Source: Chryseobacterium scophthalmum
GTDB lineage: Bacteria; Bacteroidota; Bacteroidia; Flavobacteriales; Weeksellaceae
Length of the DNA stretch: 64,000 nt
Reading direction: 5' to 3'
Assembly: GCF_900143185.1 (NCBI RefSeq)
Contig: NZ_FSRQ01000001.1
Location: 1,736,001 to 1,800,000, forward strand
Shown: one piece after another, positions 43,046-52,433 of the stretch
Layout: each line of letters opens with the position of its first letter
How positions within the stretch are numbered: position 1 is the stretch's first letter
The notes under the pieces: generated by a model
Databases searched by the model: none
Told to the model about the DNA's origin: nothing
Seen by the model: the letters and a program-made list of their open reading frames with translations, nothing else
Translations under genes and position numbers: made by a program

Positions 43046-43210
43046 AGTCGATATAAATATTATTCAAAGTACAAAGAAAAAATAAATTATTCAATAAATC
43101 AAATAAAGATTTGATTTTTTTGAAAAATCTTAACAAATTAATTTTATGGTATCACATATTAATTATAAAATTTTCATTTATTTTGTAATTTAGAAATTTC
43201 AAACATCAAC

Positions 43211-46200
43211 ATGAGACTAAAAATCACTCTTTTACTTGTATTTGCTTTGGTATCAACCTCTTGGGCTCAAAGAGTGCCCATTAATTGGGACGGAGCAAAA
43301 ATTCAAGATTATGGTGAGACTAAAAAGAATCTTCCAAATTTCAAAAACGAAGGTTTTTCGTACAGCCAAAATAATATTTTCATCATAAATAAGCAAAAAG
43401 CAGGTGAAAAACAGTTTCGTGTTTCTAATCTTATTTGGGAATCTATTTCTTCTACAGATTTGTTTGAATTGAATAAAGATCTTATTCAGGATTTTGACAT
43501 TTCAAATATCGATTATTATTATTCTAAAGGCGAACGATACGCAAGCATACAGGTAGGATTGTTTAAAAATGTTAAAGGAAGAATCTTAAGATTGTCTTCT
43601 TTTGATATTTCTGAAAGCAATTCATCTGCCCCTTTAGTGGCTGGTAAAGTAGGGTCTACTCAAAACCCTTTATCCAGCGGTAGTTTTTATAAAATTAAAG
43701 TTGATAAATCGGGAGTATTCAAAATAACCACTCAGTTTTTGAGAGATAACGGAATGAATCCTGCCAATATCAATCCGAAAAATTTTAGAATCTACGGAAA
43801 TGGTGGTGTAATGCTTCCTGAATTCAACCAGGATGTAAAATACAGTGCTTTACAGGAAAATGCCATTCAGGTAGTGGGTGAAGATGATAATGTTTGGAAT
43901 GATGGTGATTATGCACTTTTTTACGCTCAGGGACCAAATGGATACAATCTTTATAATCAAGCAAACGGAAATGGTTTTAAAAGAACCGATACAAGGCTGA
44001 ATGATAGAAGTGAAAACGTAAAAAATATCTACGAAGACTTTTCTTATTATTATATTAATTTTGATAAAGGAGCAGGAAAGAGGGTACAAAATGTTGATGC
44101 AAATCTTCCGGTAACAGCTCTTATTTCTAGATTTGATAATTATCAGGTTGTAAATAATGACCAGAAGAATTTAATGAAAGTAGGAAGAATTTGGGTAGAA
44201 GATCAAGGCTTTTCAACTGATAAAGCAGTAACTTTCAACTTAGGTTCGGCTATTCAGGGAACTGACGTTATACGTTACAGAACTCAGGTTGTAGGATGGA
44301 GAGCTCAGCAAAACTCTATTACTTTTAATATCAACACTCAAAACTCTACACCTAAAGCCGTTCCTCCAAACGATCCTAATTATGTTTATGATTATTTCCC
44401 TATTAATTATAGTGGTACCATAACTAATCTTTCAGGAAACCAACTTACAATTAATTATGCACCCAATATTTCAACCAATCCAAATGGGGCTTTTTATTTG
44501 GATTATGCCGAAGTACAATACAAAGAAGATTTAAAATTCAACGGAACCCAGATGAATTTCAGAGATTTTTCTTTGGCAAGCGGCACTAATACGAATTACG
44601 GTTTTAGTATTTCTAATACAGGAAATCTGGAACAGGTCTGGGATGTAACTGATATTACAAATGCCAACAGAAGAGTAAACAAAGCTATTGGAAGTGGAAA
44701 TTTTAATTTCGGATACGCCACTTCTGACCCCAATTTCAATAATGAATTTGTCGCTTTCAGAGCTGATGCAACCTTTTCACCTCAATTTGTGGGAAGAATT
44801 GCCAATCAAAATCTTTCAGCTTTGCAAAATGTAGATTATTTAATCATCACAACGCCTCAAATGATGGGACAAGCGCAAAGAATTGCCAACTATCATCAGA
44901 CTAAAAATAATTTTAGTGTTCAAATTGTAGACACCGATAAGATTTACAATGAATTCGGCAGCGGAAGCAGAGATCTTACTGCGATAAGAGATTTTGTAAC
45001 TAAACTTAATACGCCATTAGGAAGCCTTAAATATGTATTTTTGTTAGGCGATACATCATATGATTATAAAAACAGAATTTCGGGTAACACGAATGTTGTT
45101 TCAAGTTATCAGGGCGAATCATCTTCAGACTTTATAAGCTCATTCGTTACAGATGATTATATTGTAATGACAAAACCACAAACAGCTCCGGAAATAACAC
45201 ATAATCTTCCTGATTTGCCTGTAGGTAGAATTCCGGCTGCTAATCCCACCGAAGCAGCTAACATGATAGATAAAACACTGGCTTACTATAATTCATTATC
45301 AGGACAATCTACTCCTTTTGGAGAGTGGAAAATGAAATTAGATTTCGTAGTTGATGATGACAGAGACGGCGGTCAACCTTTCCACAATATTGTGGATAAC
45401 GTTCTTAAAGATATCTTTGAAATCCCTGCAAGCAATTTATTAAAAGAATACAATGTAAGAAAACTCTACTTAGATGGTTTTCAAGCGCAAAGTACTGCAG
45501 GAGGACAAAGATATCCACAGGTAAATCAGGCAATTTCTAACGATATCGGAAACAGTTTATATTTATTCTATTTCGGTCATGGTGGTATCAACGGATGGGC
45601 TCAGGAAAGAGTTTTAACAACAACTGAAATTCAGAATTCTAATAATTTCACGAATGTTTACAGCCGTTTTCCTTTTGTATCAACCATTACCTGTGAATTT
45701 ACACTTTGGGATGAGCCGTCAACTTTCTCTGCAGGAGAACAGTTTATGAAATTAAAACAAGGTGGACCTGCAACAATGATTACCTCTAGCCGAGCTTTAG
45801 GAGTAGGCTACGGTATCGAATTTACAGATATTCTAACCCATGAAATGTTTGATCTTAATAATGATGACTTTAAAACACTTGGAGATATACATTTAATTGC
45901 TAAAAATATTAAAGGACCTCATGCTGATCATCTTAAGGTAAATTTACTCGGAGATCCTGCCATGAAATTGAGCAGACCAGTAAGACGTTTAGCAATCGAC
46001 CAGATCGAAACTCCTGTTCCAGGATTAATCAGAGGTTTAGATTTTGTAAAAGTAAAGGGGCATATTAATAATGCAAGTGGTGTTGTAGATACCAGTTTCA
46101 ATGGTAGAGTGGTTATCAATATTTTCGATAAAAAAATAAATAAAACGACCCTTAACAATGATGGTGGGATGACTCCTGTTTTAAATTATAAAGAAGAAGG

Positions 46201-47110
46201 AAGTGCTATTGTAAAAGCTTCCGGAACTGCAGTAAACGGAGTTTTCACTGTAGAATTTTATGTTCCTAAAGATATTAATTACGCTGTGGGAGAAGGTAGA
46301 ATCTTAGGGTATGCAGATAATAAATCAATTGATGTATTCAATAACCAGCCTGTACAGGTAGGAGATATTAATCCTAACGGAATTAATGATAATGAACCTC
46401 CAAAAATAAAACTGTACATGAACAACACTAATTTTGCAAATGGAGGAATCACAGATCAGAATCCTATGCTTTTAGCATGTCTGAATGATGATACCGGAAT
46501 AAATTCTACAGGTTCAGGTGTTGGTCACGATATTACTGTATATTTAGACGGTCAAATTATTAACACAATTGTTTTAAATGATTTCTTCTCTTCAGGTGAA
46601 GGAAACGGGTGTATTAATCCTGCTTTGGCAGACTATCAAAAAGGAAATGTAACCTACCCTTTCAGAAACTTGGCGTTAGGTCAACATCAATTAACATTTA
46701 AAGTTTGGGACATTAACAATAATTCGACAACTGAAACGTTAAACTTTGAAGTTAAAGATGAAGCTGATCAACACTTAATCATTAACAGACCGTTGAACTG
46801 GCCAAACCCTTTTACCAATAAAACATACGTTCAATTTGAACATAATTGTGATGATATTTTAGATGTAAACGTTCAAATTTATACAATTACAGGAAAATTA
46901 GTAAGAACTTTAACAAATGTTGTAGTCGCAGAACCTTTCCTACAGGGCTTTAGAACGCCACGTCAGGCAATTGAATGGGACGGAAAAGACGATTTTGGTG
47001 ACACAGTTGCAAAAGGTACGTATATTTTTAAGATATTTGCAAAAAGTCAAAATCAAGAAAAATGCAAAGGAAGTGCTACGGCTGTAGAAAAAATGGTACT
47101 TTTGAAGTAA
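43211..47110 (+). CDS. porU: T9SS sortase PorU
   Basis: This is a 1299-residue outer-membrane-associated C25-type cysteine protease that removes the C-terminal signal from T9SS cargo and attaches it to lipopolysaccharide. The signal peptide ends near TSWAQ. The catalytic domain occupies about residues 540-940. Its histidine is in YLFYFGHGGINGW (H790) and its cysteine in STITCEFTLWDEPS (C828). Earlier DTDKIYNEFGSGSRDLTAIRDF and VFLLGDTSYDYKN match gingipain-like folds. The C-terminus (NWPNPFTNKTYVQFEHN to KMVLLK) is itself a T9SS-type domain, kept in PorU of other species. porV follows 56 bp later in the same operon. Confidence 0.96.
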   Translation: MRLKITLLLVFALVSTSWAQRVPINWDGAKIQDYGETKKNLPNFKNEGFSYSQNNIFIINKQKAGEKQFRVSNLIWESISSTDLFELNKDLIQDFDISNIDYYYSKGERYASIQVGLFKNVKGRILRLSSFDISESNSSAPLVAGKVGSTQNPLSSGSFYKIKVDKSGVFKITTQFLRDNGMNPANINPKNFRIYGNGGVMLPEFNQDVKYSALQENAIQVVGEDDNVWNDGDYALFYAQGPNGYNLYNQANGNGFKRTDTRLNDRSENVKNIYEDFSYYYINFDKGAGKRVQNVDANLPVTALISRFDNYQVVNNDQKNLMKVGRIWVEDQGFSTDKAVTFNLGSAIQGTDVIRYRTQVVGWRAQQNSITFNINTQNSTPKAVPPNDPNYVYDYFPINYSGTITNLSGNQLTINYAPNISTNPNGAFYLDYAEVQYKEDLKFNGTQMNFRDFSLASGTNTNYGFSISNTGNLEQVWDVTDITNANRRVNKAIGSGNFNFGYATSDPNFNNEFVAFRADATFSPQFVGRIANQNLSALQNVDYLIITTPQMMGQAQRIANYHQTKNNFSVQIVDTDKIYNEFGSGSRDLTAIRDFVTKLNTPLGSLKYVFLLGDTSYDYKNRISGNTNVVSSYQGESSSDFISSFVTDDYIVMTKPQTAPEITHNLPDLPVGRIPAANPTEAANMIDKTLAYYNSLSGQSTPFGEWKMKLDFVVDDDRDGGQPFHNIVDNVLKDIFEIPASNLLKEYNVRKLYLDGFQAQSTAGGQRYPQVNQAISNDIGNSLYLFYFGHGGINGWAQERVLTTTEIQNSNNFTNVYSRFPFVSTITCEFTLWDEPSTFSAGEQFMKLKQGGPATMITSSRALGVGYGIEFTDILTHEMFDLNNDDFKTLGDIHLIAKNIKGPHADHLKVNLLGDPAMKLSRPVRRLAIDQIETPVPGLIRGLDFVKVKGHINNASGVVDTSFNGRVVINIFDKKINKTTLNNDGGMTPVLNYKEEGSAIVKASGTAVNGVFTVEFYVPKDINYAVGEGRILGYADNKSIDVFNNQPVQVGDINPNGINDNEPPKIKLYMNNTNFANGGITDQNPMLLACLNDDTGINSTGSGVGHDITVYLDGQIINTIVLNDFFSSGEGNGCINPALADYQKGNVTYPFRNLALGQHQLTFKVWDINNNSTTETLNFEVKDEADQHLIINRPLNWPNPFTNKTYVQFEHNCDDILDVNVQIYTITGKLVRTLTNVVVAEPFLQGFRTPRQAIEWDGKDDFGDTVAKGTYIFKIFAKSQNQEKCKGSATAVEKMVLLK

Positions 47111-47166
47111 ATAAATAATTAATCAACAATATCAATAAAAAACTGATAATATATAAAAGACAACAT

Positions 47167-48333
47167 ATGAATTTAACTACTAAACTGCTTTTAGGGATTG
47201 GTTTGAGTGCTGGTTTTTTAAGCTACGCGCAAGATTTGAGTCAGGTAAGACCTGTATTAACCGGAGCTCCATTCCTTAGAATCGCACCAGATGCAAGATC
47301 AGGAGGTATGGGAGATCAGGGTGTGGTAACTTCACCTGATGCGTTCTCGCAATTCTGGAATGCAGCAAAATATCCTTTTAGCAGAACTAGTTCTTCTGTA
47401 GGTTTGAACTATACTCCATATATGGGAAAATTAACCAATGATGTATTTTTATTGTACGGTGCTTTCCATAAATTTTTAGGTCAGGAAGAAAGATCTACTA
47501 TTTCTGCAAGTATCTATTACTTCAATATGGGGGAAGTAGAACTTACTGAGCTTGGTGTAGACAATACAGTAACATCTAATGGGGTTTCAAAACCAAACGA
47601 AATGTCAATCGACGTTGCGTATGCTTTGAAATTATCAGATTCTTACTCTATGGCGGTTACAGGTAGATTCATTCGTTCAGATTTATCTGGAGGATTCAAC
47701 ACAGATACTACACTGAAGCCGGCAAATACTTTTGCGGTAGACGTTTCAGGTTACTATACATCTCCAAAGTTTTCTAGCTTCGGAAATATGGATGGTAAAA
47801 TAAATGGAGGTTTCTCGATTACAAACTTAGGTCCGAAATTAGATTATACAGGCGATGAGGCTTCTAGATCTTATCTTCCTACAATGGCTAGGATTGGTGT
47901 AGGTTACGATATGTATCTTGATGACATGAACAAAGTAGGTCTTTCTGTAGAAGGATCTAAAATCTTGGTTCCTGGATCAGAATATGTAGGTATGGATCCT
48001 AATACAAGACAGCCAATTTATCAGGTTCCTAACGTTGGAGTAATGGCAGGTATCGGAAAATCTTTCAAAAATACCAATTCAATTATGTATAGTGGTGCAT
48101 TAGAATATTCTTATGACAATGCATTTGCTGTAAGAGGAGGTTATTTCCACGAAAGCGAAGAGCAGGGAGCAAGACAATTTGCAACTGCAGGTATTGGTTT
48201 AAAATACCGTTCTTTCGGTCTTGATGTATCTTATTTGATCAATATGTCTAAAATCAATACAGCATTAGATAACACTATTCGTTTCGGTTTAACTTGGAAC
48301 ATTGGTGATGAAACTTCAAATGTGGATTATTAA
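47167..48333 (+). CDS. porV: T9SS outer-membrane protein PorV
   Basis: This is a 388-residue outer-membrane barrel with a signal peptide ending near FLSYAQ. The FadL-like PorV signature APFLRIAPDARSGGMGDQGV is followed by DAFSQFWNAAKYPF, and the barrel ends with NTIRFGLTWNIGDE. PorV escorts T9SS cargo from the Sov translocon to PorU and is part of the attachment complex. It lies immediately downstream of porU and ends at a terminator, giving a porU-porV operon divergent from gldJ. Confidence 0.96.
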   Translation: MNLTTKLLLGIGLSAGFLSYAQDLSQVRPVLTGAPFLRIAPDARSGGMGDQGVVTSPDAFSQFWNAAKYPFSRTSSSVGLNYTPYMGKLTNDVFLLYGAFHKFLGQEERSTISASIYYFNMGEVELTELGVDNTVTSNGVSKPNEMSIDVAYALKLSDSYSMAVTGRFIRSDLSGGFNTDTTLKPANTFAVDVSGYYTSPKFSSFGNMDGKINGGFSITNLGPKLDYTGDEASRSYLPTMARIGVGYDMYLDDMNKVGLSVEGSKILVPGSEYVGMDPNTRQPIYQVPNVGVMAGIGKSFKNTNSIMYSGALEYSYDNAFAVRGGYFHESEEQGARQFATAGIGLKYRSFGLDVSYLINMSKINTALDNTIRFGLTWNIGDETSNVDY

Positions 48334-48355
48334 AAAACGAATATAAAAAGTTTTG

Positions 48356-48385
48356 AAAAGCCTCATTTTTATGAGGCTTTTTTTG
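48356..48385 (+). terminator. Terminator of porU-porV
   Basis: AAAAGCCTCAT (48356-48366) and ATGAGGCTTTT (48371-48381) form a perfect 11-bp stem with a TTTT loop and a trailing T run. Confidence 0.88.
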
Positions 48386-48487
48386 TTTCAGTACTTTGCT
48401 GTCATTTTATGTGTGCTTTAATAAAATATTTAAATAAAAATTCACAATTCACGTACGAAGTAAACCTGCCAATTCACATTTAACTCT

Positions 48488-48495
48488 TATTTTTG
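48488..48495 (+). promoter_or_regulatory. -7 element of the FUSC gene
   Basis: TATTTTTG with exactly four bases (TAAT) before the ATG at 48500. The -33 region is weak. Confidence 0.5.
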
Positions 48496-48499
48496 TAAT

Positions 48500-50764
48500 A
48501 TGAACTATTCTTCGGAGCTCAAAAAAATCGTAACCAGCCAATATGTATATTCTTCCATAAGAATTACATTGGCGACGGTGATTCCGTGTTTAGTTCTCTC
48601 CTACTTCGGTTTGCTCAAAGAATATTTTCTTTTTCCTTTGGGAACCAGCTTTGTTGCATTAACAGATCAGCCGGGGCCATTTATCAGACGTAGAAATTCA
48701 TTGACTTTTGCTATTTTCTGCTTTGTAGTTGTTGCGTCAATTGCGAGTCTGGTGAAAGGAATTATTCCGCTTGTTCTTCTGGAAGTGATTGTTTTCGGAA
48801 TGTTTTTCTCATTAATCGGAGTTTACGGACAGAGATTAGCGGCTGTAGGTTCTTTAGCCTTAGTCGTTTTAGCCATCTTTATTGATGGTCATTTAACCGG
48901 CGCCAATATTCTGAAAAGTTTACTGATTTTTGCAGCCGGATGTATCTGGTTTTTGTTGATTTTCCTTATTGTTACTACAATTCAGCCGTATAAACTGGCA
49001 AGTCAGATGATTGGTGAAAATTATCTTCAGCTTGCAGAATTCCTTAAAATTAAAGCAAATTATTACCAGAAAAATCCTGATTTCGATAAGCTCAGTTTGC
49101 AAGTTATTACAAAGCAGATCGGCATTAAAAATCTTCAGGAAGAAACCCGCGAAACTGTTTTTAAAACAAGAACCATCGTAAATGAATCCACAACAATAAG
49201 CCGATTATTGATGCTGATGTTTCTGAATTCAATGGACCTTCACGAGAAACTGATGACCTCTGAAAGCGATTACAAAAAGCTTCAGGAAAGTTTTGAAGAC
49301 ACCGAAATTTTAGTTAAAATCCATGATTATTTAAATATCCTTTCCGAAGAAATTGCCAACATCGGTATCTCTTTACAAAGCAGCACACGAGCAAGACCAA
49401 TTTTCAATCTTGAAGTACGCTTTCATGAGCTTAATGTACATTATTTCGAATTGAGAAATAAGGAAATGACTCCCGAGAATTTGGAAAATTTCATGATTCT
49501 ACGCCAGATTATGATGCGTATCAATGAAATCACCAAAGAGATCAGTGAGATTTACAAGGTTTTTTCTCAGAACGTAAAACTTGCAAAAAGTCTTTCTACA
49601 GGTTTAGATTTAAAGAAATTTATGCCTAAAGAAGAGAAAATTAATTTTAAAGTTTTAAAAAGCAATATTTCTCTTACCTCATCACATTTTCGTCATGCGA
49701 TAAGAATTACGGTTGCACTTTTGTTGGGATATTTGGTTTCTTTGCTTCCGTTTGTAGAAATTGGTCATACTTATTGGATTTTAATTACCATTGTTGCTAT
49801 TTTAAAACCGGCTTACTCTATTACCAAACAGAGAAATCTTCTGCGTTTCTACGGAACAGTTGCAGGAGCGGTGATTGCTTATGGTTTATTGTACTTTATC
49901 CACATTAATGCTGTGCTTTTTGCTATTCTTTTGTTGAGCATGATTTTATGTTTCAGTTTATTAAAAGGAAGATATTTCTGGGCGGTTTTGTTTATGACGA
50001 TTTATGTTTTTATGAGTTTTAATTTCTTAAATCCGGGAAATGTAAATGTTATTTTTAAAGACCGAATTGTAGATACTTTTATCGCCGGAATTATCGCTTT
50101 TGTGGTTTCGTATATTGTACTTCCTGTTTGGGAACATACGCAGAATTTAGATTTAATGAAAAAATCTGCAGAATCTAATCTCACCTATTTTCACAGCGTA
50201 ATGTCTAAGTTTTTGAATGATGGTTTTAATGTAGAAGACTATAAAGTAAAACGTAAAAACGCCATCATTTCTTTAGCCAATCTTTCGGATAATTTCCAGA
50301 GAATGATTTCTGATCCAAAAAATCAGCAGAAAAAACTCGAAGTAGTCCATCAATTTGTAGCAACTTCACACTTGATTACAGCGTATACAGCTTCATTATC
50401 TCAATATGCCAAAAGTGATCAGGAATATCCCGAAATAGACTCTGAAAGCTGGAGCAAAAAAATAGAATCTGAAATGAATCAGGTTTCGGCGATACTTAAT
50501 GGAGACAAGATCACCGAAAGCTTAAGAATGGACAGTCGCCTTGAACCTGAAGATTCTTCTATTGAAAATATGCTTCACAAAAGAAAAACTGAACTTCTCG
50601 AAAATGAACATTTCGACACAAGAGATCCTAATAAAATTTCTCATTTAACTGAACTGAAAAATATCCACGATGTTTTGGAATTGATTTATGATGTTGCTAA
50701 GGAACAGCGAAAAGTAATTGAAAAGTACAGAAACGAAGAAAATTCTACTCTTCCACAATCGTAA
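48500..50764 (+). CDS. FUSC family inner-membrane protein (YccS/YhfK-like)
   Basis: This is a 754-residue protein with two hydrophobic blocks of about six helices each (about residues 20-160 and 395-550), separated by a long soluble helical region, and a soluble C-terminal tail. This two-block layout matches FUSC/YccS proteins related to fusaric-acid-resistance and aromatic-acid exporters. The second block begins HAIRITVALLLGYLVSLLPF and continues GHTYWILITIVAILKPAYS, the conserved FUSC motif. The substrate is unknown. Its last 20 bp overlap the 3' end of the convergent phosphopantetheinyl transferase gene. Confidence 0.9.
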   Translation: MNYSSELKKIVTSQYVYSSIRITLATVIPCLVLSYFGLLKEYFLFPLGTSFVALTDQPGPFIRRRNSLTFAIFCFVVVASIASLVKGIIPLVLLEVIVFGMFFSLIGVYGQRLAAVGSLALVVLAIFIDGHLTGANILKSLLIFAAGCIWFLLIFLIVTTIQPYKLASQMIGENYLQLAEFLKIKANYYQKNPDFDKLSLQVITKQIGIKNLQEETRETVFKTRTIVNESTTISRLLMLMFLNSMDLHEKLMTSESDYKKLQESFEDTEILVKIHDYLNILSEEIANIGISLQSSTRARPIFNLEVRFHELNVHYFELRNKEMTPENLENFMILRQIMMRINEITKEISEIYKVFSQNVKLAKSLSTGLDLKKFMPKEEKINFKVLKSNISLTSSHFRHAIRITVALLLGYLVSLLPFVEIGHTYWILITIVAILKPAYSITKQRNLLRFYGTVAGAVIAYGLLYFIHINAVLFAILLLSMILCFSLLKGRYFWAVLFMTIYVFMSFNFLNPGNVNVIFKDRIVDTFIAGIIAFVVSYIVLPVWEHTQNLDLMKKSAESNLTYFHSVMSKFLNDGFNVEDYKVKRKNAIISLANLSDNFQRMISDPKNQQKKLEVVHQFVATSHLITAYTASLSQYAKSDQEYPEIDSESWSKKIESEMNQVSAILNGDKITESLRMDSRLEPEDSSIENMLHKRKTELLENEHFDTRDPNKISHLTELKNIHDVLELIYDVAKEQRKVIEKYRNEENSTLPQS

Positions 50765-51359
50765 AACAATATTCGTCAAAAAATTCCACTCTTGCTTTGA
50801 GCTCGTCTGAAATCTGATCATCATGAACTCTACATTTAATGTGATGCAGATGTTTTAATTCAAAAGGTCTTACTTCATAATGCTTTTTCAGCGACCAATG
50901 TTTGGAGTGATGAATTTTGTACATACTTTCCTTCACGCTCCAAATGATTGTATAAAAAACAACTTCCGTATCAAAAGGGATAAAACCTCTTTCATTTTCG
51001 TAAGTGAATTTGTCAATAACCCTTAAAATTTTAGGATTAAATTTTTCAATGTCAATTCCTATTTTATTTTTAGAAATGGCAATCGCTGCAAAAGGATAAG
51101 AATGGGTGATAGAAATTTCGGCATCTTTCGGTGATAAAAACGGTTCCCTTTCTTTATACAGAATTTTAGAATTGGGTTTTAAGCTTTTCAAAAGTTTTCT
51201 AACCATTAAAACTTCCAGCAATTTTTTAGGATGATAATCTTTTACTTTTTCGGCATTTTCGGGCTCTAAAAGTTCATCAATATTAAGTTCCTCATTCTCG
51301 TCGTATTTCCAGACCAGAATGGTTGCAGTATCATCAGAAAAATCTCGGTAAAGAGGCAT
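50745..51359 (-). CDS. 4'-phosphopantetheinyl transferase superfamily protein
   Basis: This is a 204-residue Sfp-type transferase that loads the phosphopantetheine arm of CoA onto carrier proteins. The motifs are in order: PFLSPKDAEISITHSYPFAAIAIS (substrate motif with conserved His), KIGIDIEKFNP (magnesium-binding Asp) and IWSVKESMYKIHH (catalytic WxxKE). The Sfp group usually acts on secondary-metabolite or siderophore synthases, or serves as the general enzyme when AcpS is missing. No carrier-protein gene is nearby, so the partner is unknown. It is monocistronic. Confidence 0.92.
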   Translation of the reverse strand: MPLYRDFSDDTATILVWKYDENEELNIDELLEPENAEKVKDYHPKKLLEVLMVRKLLKSLKPNSKILYKEREPFLSPKDAEISITHSYPFAAIAISKNKIGIDIEKFNPKILRVIDKFTYENERGFIPFDTEVVFYTIIWSVKESMYKIHHSKHWSLKKHYEVRPFELKHLHHIKCRVHDDQISDELKARVEFFDEYCFTIVEE

Positions 51360-51414
51360 GGGTTTGTTTATTGGGTAAAATTAGTGAAAAAATTTTGGTT
51401 GGAAGATGGAAGTT

Positions 51415-51741
51415 GGATGATGGAAGTCTCAAGATAGATTACTGTTTTTTTAACGCAGAGATTTTATTTTTTTAATTAATTATTTTAAGTGAGCAAAAAA
51501 AATTGCGACAAGTCGCTGATAAAGCTTTCGCATAGACGTTCGCTTTATCAAATCAACTTTGTTGATTAAACTTTGCTCCCCTAAAAATTTTAAAAAAACT
51601 TATAAATCTTTGCGTTAAAAAATTTAATGAACAAAAAAATTCACTTAAATCCTAAGACTTAAGTGAATTTGAATATTATTTAAAAGTGAAAAACTTAAAG
51701 CGTAAACATGTAAAACATCCAATACCCAGCTTCCATCATCC
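51415..51741. repeat. Composite nested palindrome with cloverleaf-like core
   Basis: This fills most of the 381-bp gap 51360-51740, which has no gene. Outer inverted copies GGATGATGGAAG/CTTCCATCATCC lie at 51415-51426 and 51730-51741. Next are arms 51446-51464 and 51604-51622 (18 of 19 bp complementary). Inside, GAGCAAA (51491-51497) pairs with TTTGCTC (51572-51578) and closes three hairpins: GCGAC/GTCGC (51505-51516), TGATAAAGC/GCTTTATCA (51517-51550) and ATCAAC/GTTGAT (51552-51566). The layout resembles a cloverleaf. The right outer arm starts exactly at the stop codon of the next gene. Confidence 0.65.
51637..51670 (-). terminator. Terminator of the HugZ-like gene
   Basis: AAATTCACTTAA (51637-51648) and TTAAGTGAATTT (51659-51670) form a perfect 12-bp stem with a T run on the minus strand. 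It lies about 70 bp after the stop codon. Confidence 0.7.
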
Positions 51742-52271
51742 TACTTACTCTGGTGATTCTGATCGTTTCTGTGCTCCATAATTTCAAGATTTTCATCTAC
51801 GAAATAAGCACTTCCGAAACCGTTTACATAAGAACCTTTCGTTGGATGAAGACCGATCAAGATAAAATCTTTCATTTCAGAAATTACGTCTACCACTTTA
51901 CCGTGAATTTCTTTTAATTGAGCTACTACAGTATTCCAGGTTTCAGAATCTCTTTCAACCTGAGAAGTAGAAGCTTCAATCGTTAATCTTTCTCTTGCAT
52001 AAATTTGCTTTGTAGCAGACTCATCTTCGATAAACATAATAGAAGTTTTTCTTCCGTCAGCAAGATTCTTTGTATGTTTTGCCATGAAAGAAACCAAAAT
52101 ATAAAAAGTATTTTCTACCTGTACAAAAGGAGCGTAGCTAGAATTAGGCGTTCCTTCAGCATCTACTGTTGCCATAATGATACTTTTAGTTCTTTCTACC
52201 AGTTCTTTTACTTTAGGTGCAAGAGGTTTTGCCTGTCTTTGAGCTTCTTCCTGAGTATTTGTATGATTCAT
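51741..52271 (-). CDS. HugZ-like heme-utilisation / pyridoxamine-phosphate-oxidase-fold protein
   Basis: This is a 176-residue cytoplasmic protein with the split-barrel PNPOx fold. Features are KSIIMATVDAEGTPNSSYAPFV, FYILVSFMAKHTKNL, TSIMFIEDESATKQIYARERL and the C-terminal GSYVNGFGSAYFV. The GFGxA motif is typical of HugZ, a heme oxygenase that degrades heme to release iron. It is shorter than HugZ proteins that carry an extra C-terminal DUF2470 domain, so a flavin-binding role remains possible. The upstream region contains a half-conserved Fur-like palindrome over the -33 box, consistent with iron control. Confidence 0.85.
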   Translation of the reverse strand: MNHTNTQEEAQRQAKPLAPKVKELVERTKSIIMATVDAEGTPNSSYAPFVQVENTFYILVSFMAKHTKNLADGRKTSIMFIEDESATKQIYARERLTIEASTSQVERDSETWNTVVAQLKEIHGKVVDVISEMKDFILIGLHPTKGSYVNGFGSAYFVDENLEIMEHRNDQNHQSK

Positions 52272-52290
52272 AATAGAGATTTATTTTATG

Positions 52291-52322
52291 CAAAAATACA
52301 CTATTTAGATTTAAAACAAATA
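52291..52322 (-). promoter_or_regulatory. Promoter of HugZ-like gene with Fur-like palindrome
   Basis: On the minus strand, -33 TTG (52319-52317) and -7 TATTTTTG (52298-52291) are 18 bp apart. TATTTAGATT-T-AAAACAAATA (52302-52322) covers the -33 box. Its left half fits the TATTTAGA half-site I associate with Bacteroidetes Fur boxes; the right half is degenerate. Confidence 0.45.
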
Positions 52323-52369
52323 AAATTAACGCTGTATTATCTCATAAAAAGGAACTTCAAAGCTTGTTT

Positions 52370-52398
52370 TTGTATCTAAATTATATGTTGTAATTTTG
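52370..52398 (+). promoter_or_regulatory. Promoter of sahH
   Basis: -33 TTG (52370-52372) and -7 TAATTTTG (52391-52398) are 18 bp apart. The leader is about 30 nt and too short for a riboswitch. Confidence 0.65.
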
Positions 52399-52433
52399 CA
52401 CTTTATAATTAGAAATTAAATTATTCATAAGAT

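Noticed and set aside
52380..52433. SAM- or SAH-responsive riboswitch upstream of sahH
   Set aside because: The predicted leader is only about 30 nt and shows no hairpins.
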